Shown here: piece after piece, positions 61,101 to 64,000 of the stretch | How the letters are laid out: every line of letters starts with the position of its first letter | Position numbering within the stretch: position 1 is the stretch's first letter | Position numbers and translations under genes: made by a program | Notes under the pieces: model-generated | Told to the model about the DNA's origin: nothing | Database searches by the model: none | The model's input: the letters and a program-made list of their open reading frames with translations, nothing else | Source: Mytilus galloprovincialis | Taxonomy: Eukaryota > Mollusca > Bivalvia > Mytilida > Mytilidae | Assembly: GCF_965363235.1 (NCBI RefSeq) | Contig: NC_134851.1 | Span: 36,484,321-36,548,320 of the forward strand | Length of the DNA stretch: 64,000 bases | Reading direction: 5' to 3'

Positions 61101-62233
61101 GTTCAACATTCTTCAACATTCTCTATATAAATTGTCTTTTATTAGTTGTTTCATATTTTGTTTTAACTTTTATAACGTTATAGTTTCCTACACGATATGG
61201 GTGTTGTTTCTTTTTGGAAGCTGCAAATATAGTTAGCTGTATCTGTTAAACAAGAACGTCTCCTTATTTTATATTAGCCTCTACACCCAACAAATTATCA
61301 AATATGGTGTGATCATTCTTTTTTAAACAAAACGACAAATTCCTATAGTGATATAAGTGATATTCTGACCAAATATCCAGTATCTATACCAGGATTATGA
61401 TATATAAAATATTTTTTATGAAGTAATTAAAAATTGAATTTGTATGGCGGTCAGTTTGTATTGGTTGGGGAAGCTGTGTTGTGTTGACAGAACCATCAAA
61501 CTTCAGCAAGCGAACTGGCAATTCTGGTCAATTAAGAATAAAGTCGAACACAAGTGGCAGGAGATATGGGTTCAAACTAACAACCTCAAAGTTGACATTC
61601 TAACAATCACTGTATATGTACTACTTCGACCACTTGGCCACACAAACCCCTCTTTATTCAGATGTACATAGAGTACAATTTGTTAAGATATGCAAAATTT
61701 ACTTCTTTTTTTCATTATACTTTCAAATAATACATTTATGCTTACATACCGTTTTCTCCTTCTATCTTTTTTACACCTGAAAAAAGGATCGCATTATCAT
61801 CATTAATAATAATAAAGGTATATAGATGTAATTTCGTAGTATAACTCAAGGTCAATTTTGCAATAAAAAATTAAGTGTTTATCTGAATGTTTTGAAGAAA
61901 AAAAATACTAATACGATATGCATTACCTGTGAACACATTGCTGATAATCGAACAAGGGCAATGAGTATATATTTATCTTTTTATGAATTTAAATACACGA
62001 ATAGTTAAAGAAATTAAATTATTTGTTAGACTTTTTTTATCATTCAGCATGTTCAGGTAAGTATAAACATTTCTTTATTCAAAATTGTGTATTCTCTGAT
62101 CTAAACATACATTATATTTACATTGAAAACAACTTTCGAACCTATGATATATACATTGTATATATACGTACCCATTCTTAATTACAACAACCTTTCGCAC
62201 AGCTTTCACGCCTGTAAGTACCTCATTTTGTAT
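48975..62233 (-). CDS. Single-pass membrane protein with EGF domain, 3' part (unrecognised)
   Basis: Visible exons in transcript order are 62233-62172, 61776-61750, 59626-59472, 58418-58235, 55804-55634, 54908-54815, 54256-54101, 53069-53019 and 49121-48975. They join with GT-AG borders and consistent phases into 348 residues plus stop; the N-terminus is beyond the window. Residues 1-81 may be a SEA-like segment (VKAVRKVVVIKNG, then DDYLPSQFDIGVYANAATNN). An EGF domain follows, spanning two exons, with spacing CX4CX5CX13CXCX12C. Residues ~165-189 are the transmembrane helix (AVAIAAGSGGAVILILVFVL), followed by CCCCKNK, a likely stop-transfer and palmitoylation region. The cytoplasmic tail is Tyr/Asp/Ser-rich (SYEPMSD, DDKYSDYSDPSQ, DTYAKI). 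A surface receptor or mucin-like adhesion protein is plausible; no ligand or pathway can be read from it. The choice of last exon is the weakest part. Confidence 0.75.
49240..51740. other. AT-rich intron without recognisable features
   Basis: Only chance open frames and a short fragment of a dispersed repeat (about 50435-50490, AAACTCATCATTAATACCAG) are seen. Confidence 0.4.
53019..53069 (-). CDS. Membrane-protein exon h (cytoplasmic, 17 codons)
   Basis: Encodes IKRPQVSGSIRQNSSAE between TTATAG and GTAAAT; phase 0 borders. Short, but in frame with both neighbours. Confidence 0.6.
53395..53480 (+). repeat. Minisatellite of GACGCACCTGGTC units
   Basis: About four copies of ACGCACCTGGTCGTTTTTAT or variants with period of roughly 25 bases, directly beside a fragment of the 45300 / 62600 repeat family (53500-53605). 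Confidence 0.65.
53885..54050 (+). repeat. Retrotransposon 3'-tail fragment
   Basis: Contains GCTTGTTGTTCGGTATGACT and TGATGGAGAGTTGTCCTCTT, matching 47225-47400. Confidence 0.55.
54101..54256 (-). CDS. Membrane-protein exon g (cytoplasmic)
   Basis: Encodes 52 residues starting GFTNLGYDDDKYSDYSDPSQ and containing DTYAKITEQLDQEKRFE; phase 0 borders. Confidence 0.75.
54345..54660 (+). repeat. 3'-UTR fragment of the 36495-37580 retrotransposon family
   Basis: Shares TACATTTGCTAGAGGTATAG, AATACCCATTAGTGGCATTC and GTTGTCTGCCCATTAGTC in the same order as 37220-37540. Confidence 0.65.
54815..54908 (-). CDS. Membrane-protein exon f (cytoplasmic)
   Basis: Encodes YDRRHSYEPMSDVIGRSGPA and YYRNDSKNQQP; enters with one base completing a Gly codon and ends in phase 0. 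Confidence 0.75.
55634..55804 (-). CDS. Membrane-protein exon e (end of EGF, transmembrane helix)
   Basis: Encodes CDTEEYYKYEGDNCE, completing the EGF domain, then a charged linker, the hydrophobic helix and CCCCKNKGDKY. Confidence 0.85.
56766..57546. mobile_element. Solo-LTR-like insertion with CTAG target duplication
   Basis: The insertion splits AAACTAG/ATACCCC of the surrounding repeat, as shown by comparison with the uninterrupted copy at 22395-23069. It starts TG, ends CA and is flanked by CTAG on both sides (56762-56765 and 57547-57550). TG...CA ends and a 4-bp duplication are the marks of an LTR; no internal coding region remains, so a solo LTR is the simplest reading. It includes a minisatellite at 57268-57365. 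Open frames inside it are not genes. Confidence 0.65.
57268..57365 (+). repeat. Minisatellite of AATATTCTCCAA units
   Basis: A unit of about 38 bases (AATATTCTCCAAATATTCTC plus CAACTGACCTA) is repeated two and a half times, with a shorter CTCCAAATATT sub-repeat. Confidence 0.75.
58235..58418 (-). CDS. Membrane-protein exon d (Cys-rich, first part of EGF)
   Basis: Encodes NVCKSDICDKYYGYSCQQ, then the EGF start CKKVDCSNHGTC. Four further cysteines precede the EGF proper and may form a second small Cys-rich module. An NKT sequon is present. Confidence 0.8.
59235..59365 (+). repeat. Dispersed repeat, second copy of the 48560 family
   Basis: Contains TTTTTAGCCATGACGTTGTC and TGTCCCTCTGGTATCTTGCG in the same order. 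Confidence 0.5.
59472..59626 (-). CDS. Membrane-protein exon c (SEA-like part)
   Basis: Encodes AVDDYLPSQFDIGVYANAAT and IINITNIDTFND-like sequence (SKINITNIDTFNDT). The acceptor is doubled (TTGCAGTGCAG), five bases apart; the first one fits the upstream frame. Confidence 0.7.
60060..60315 (-). repeat. Two fragments of the 'ACGCGCGTCTGGCGTA' family
   Basis: AAACTCATCATTATTACCAG (60067) and AAACTTATCATTCATACCAG (60221) each start a diverged reverse copy; the second contains CCAGTCGCGCGTTTTGTCTA. Confidence 0.5.
61750..61776 (-). CDS. Membrane-protein 27-base microexon
   Basis: A 27-base exon between TTTCAG and GTATGT. In the frame fixed by its neighbours it encodes CKKDRRRKR, ending in a furin-type basic run. 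Its length is a multiple of three, so including or skipping it keeps the frame. Confidence 0.45.
62172..62233 (-). CDS. Membrane-protein exon a (extracellular)
   Basis: Encodes IQNEVLTGVKAVRKVVVIKN; only this frame is open. It leaves GG of a split Gly codon at a GTACGT donor. Upstream exons lie beyond the window or were not found. Confidence 0.6.
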
Positions 62234-62599
62234 CTAAAATAATTATAAAAAGTCATAAATTATTATCATTGGATGTCTTAAATTTGTGAAACATGAAATA
62301 AAGCAATGTGATAATGAGAATCTGGCTATTCCTCACAGACACCAAATTTAAAGTTCATGCTGCACATTGTTGTTTACTCAATGTAACGAAACTTATCTGC
62401 GCTCGGCATTTTAAAGATGTGTATTTTCAGCAAAGAAGAAATACATGAAGAACATTGATAGTACTTATATTGATGGTATGGCTTTACCATATATCTATTT
62501 AAATATTATGACTTGTAGTTGCTGAGCAAAATGCAACTAAATTTACCTTAACCTTGGTGACTCATTAAAGATACACTTGTTCCTCAACATGTTCAAACC

Positions 62600-62790
62600 G
62601 AAACAAGAATATCGTTTAACTTTAAGTAAAGGCAACAGTAGTATACCGCTGTTCAAAACTCATAAATCCATGGACAAAAAACAAAATCAGGGTAACAAAC
62701 TAAAACCGAGGGAAACGCATTAAATATGAGAGGAGAAGAACGACACAACACTAAAATGTAACACACACAGAAACAGACCAAGCATCAGAC
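62600..62790 (-). repeat. Dispersed repeat, reversed copy of the 45300 family
   Basis: Contains AAAGGCAACAGTAGTATACC and CGAGGGAAACGCATTAAATA, the complement of 45355-45440 and of a 53500-53605 fragment. Confidence 0.55.
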
Positions 62791-63044
62791 AAAATCCCAC
62801 GAAAATAACAAATATATAACATTAAACGTGTCCCACAGTGTGGCATCATGTTGACGGAGCATGGTGTCATATGCATGAATTTATGACATGTCACGGCTTG
62901 TGTATACGTTTACTATAATGTAGAGTGAAAAAGACAAAGAAAATGACACGTGTAGTTCTCATACCAGTGGTTTGTCTTTTGATGTTCGTTTTTAAAATGT
63001 TATTAGATTAAATCAGTTCAATCAACCATTTTCTACTTTAGAAC

Positions 63045-63140
63045 ATACCTGTTCCAAGTCAGGAATATGACAGTTGTTATCCATTTTTTTGATGCATTTG
63101 AGCTTTTGATTTTGTCATTTGAATAGGGACTTTACTTTTT
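63045..63140 (+). repeat. Dispersed repeat (AAGTCAGGAATATGACAGTT type), second copy
   Basis: Matches 47885-47985 closely and is cut off by the element that starts at about 63143. Confidence 0.55.
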
Positions 63141-63142
63141 GA

Positions 63143-63415
63143 AAGGAGTAGGTCCGGTATGGGCCGATTTTGGCCTCAAATTTCATGTTCATCTTACGAA
63201 AGATTTTGGACACTTTTTAAACACTTAAGTGTCTATTTCAATTGATTCAATTAGTTTATGTGAAAGATTTTAACTGATTTAGTCATTAAAAACGCTCCGA
63301 TTCAAGCTTAAATATGGAAAATCTATCAAATATGCCAAAAAACGTCACTTTTCAGATAGTTTTTGTCAAAACTGAAAGTGGACACATCCGTGTTCATCCT
63401 CAACCTTTATATATG
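63143..63415. mobile_element. Left end of the 14368-17554 element family
   Basis: AAAGGAGTAGGTCCGGTATG and some 260 following bases match 14368-14640, ending at CAACCTTTATATA, which is also where the match to the larger copy stops at the junction with a second element. Confidence 0.7.
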
Positions 63416-64000
63416 TAGGACTCTAAAGTGTGATGGTCACGCTAAAGTGCGATGGTGTGCGCTAAAGTACGATGGTTGTGTGTTTGCTAAAGTGCGATGT
63501 TATAGCACACTAAAGTGCGATGGAACAAAAGAGAAAGGACTTAGATTCAAGGGCACTAATTTTAAAAACAAGTCATTTTGCAAAATCTAGTTTGCTATGA
63601 TATAACATTTAATGCGATAGGCTTTTACTTTACCGATAGTCTTATGTGACTGTTTCTAAATTTAGAAGATGACCTAGTAATAATTGCTTAAAAGATAATT
63701 TAGGTGTCACAAAATACTATATTTCGGTCGTATTGGATAGATTACTGGTTGATTAACGTCCAGTGATAAATATTTCATGCATGTTCAGGATGAGGGGCTT
63801 TAATTCAAATGCGAGAGAAAGGGGTTGTTGTTCGAGCTTTCCCCTTTTTCGTAGCGAGTGTATTTTACTACAATATACACACTGATTTTTTAATGGACAA
63901 TTTATGATTTACGCTGGTAAATGTGAACCTTAAGCCTCGGTCACACCTTACCGGATAAGACGAACGAACGCCTAACGGATGAAAATAAAAGTTGTCCGTT
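63416..64000. mobile_element. CTAAAGTGCGATGG element, copy 3, running off the window
   Basis: GTAGGACTCTAAAGTGTGATGG-type end with five motif copies to 63525, followed by sequence matching the reverse complement of 3100-3287 of copy 1 (for example ACCGATAGTCTTATG, AATAATTGCTTAA). It is thus inverted relative to copy 1; its other end is not in the window. It abuts the 63143-63415 element exactly. Confidence 0.7.

Overview
The window is animal nuclear DNA, AT-rich, with short coding exons, introns of hundreds to thousands of bases and a very dense load of dispersed repeats. The repeat set (the AGCTCACCTGG / GAGGCTCT family, tRNA-headed SINEs, the 'ACGCGCGTCTGGCGTA' family, several shared retrotransposon 3' tails) is the kind found in marine mussels (Mytilus, Mytilidae). 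That assignment is from recognition, not from a database search. Most open frames in the window are chance frames inside introns or repeats.

Three multi-exon genes can be supported, all on the minus strand. (1) 8991-23894 is a complete, nine-coding-exon gene for DRC2/CCDC65, a coiled-coil subunit of the nexin-dynein regulatory complex of motile cilia; every exon junction keeps the frame and the product is 502 aa. (2) 36303-43645 is a small secreted-peptide gene of unknown family (171 aa): signal peptide, three exon-encoded glycine-rich repeats, then a last exon with a GKR processing-type site and a six-cysteine tail. Its architecture recalls an antimicrobial precursor and it is the best candidate for something undescribed. 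(3) 48975-62233 is the 3' part of a single-pass membrane protein gene (possible SEA-like segment, EGF domain, transmembrane helix, tyrosine-rich cytoplasmic tail), with its N-terminus beyond the right edge.

Layout: 1-8990 holds nested DNA-transposon-like repeats, including a 1 kb inverted-repeat element, a CTAAAGTGCGATGG element and a 2.06 kb hAT-like element with a perfect 8-bp target duplication. 8991-23894 is DRC2 with introns filled by satellite-like arrays (about 500-bp and 169-bp units), a 3.2 kb terminal-inverted-repeat element and several MITEs. 23900-29200 holds a degenerate non-LTR reverse transcriptase, MITEs and a SINE. 29241-33801 is one 4.56 kb element with about 70-bp terminal inverted repeats and a 6-bp target duplication. 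34979-35557 is built from a GTCAACTACATAACG motif. 36303-43645 is the secreted-peptide gene with a retrotransposon fragment and duplicated SINEs in its introns. 43700-48900 is largely featureless with some retrotransposon tails. 48975-62233 is the membrane-protein gene, with a solo-LTR-like insertion nested inside an older repeat. 62600-64000 again holds repeats, two of them further copies of families seen near the left end. There are no operons and no CRISPR arrays; the three genes have no evident shared pathway.
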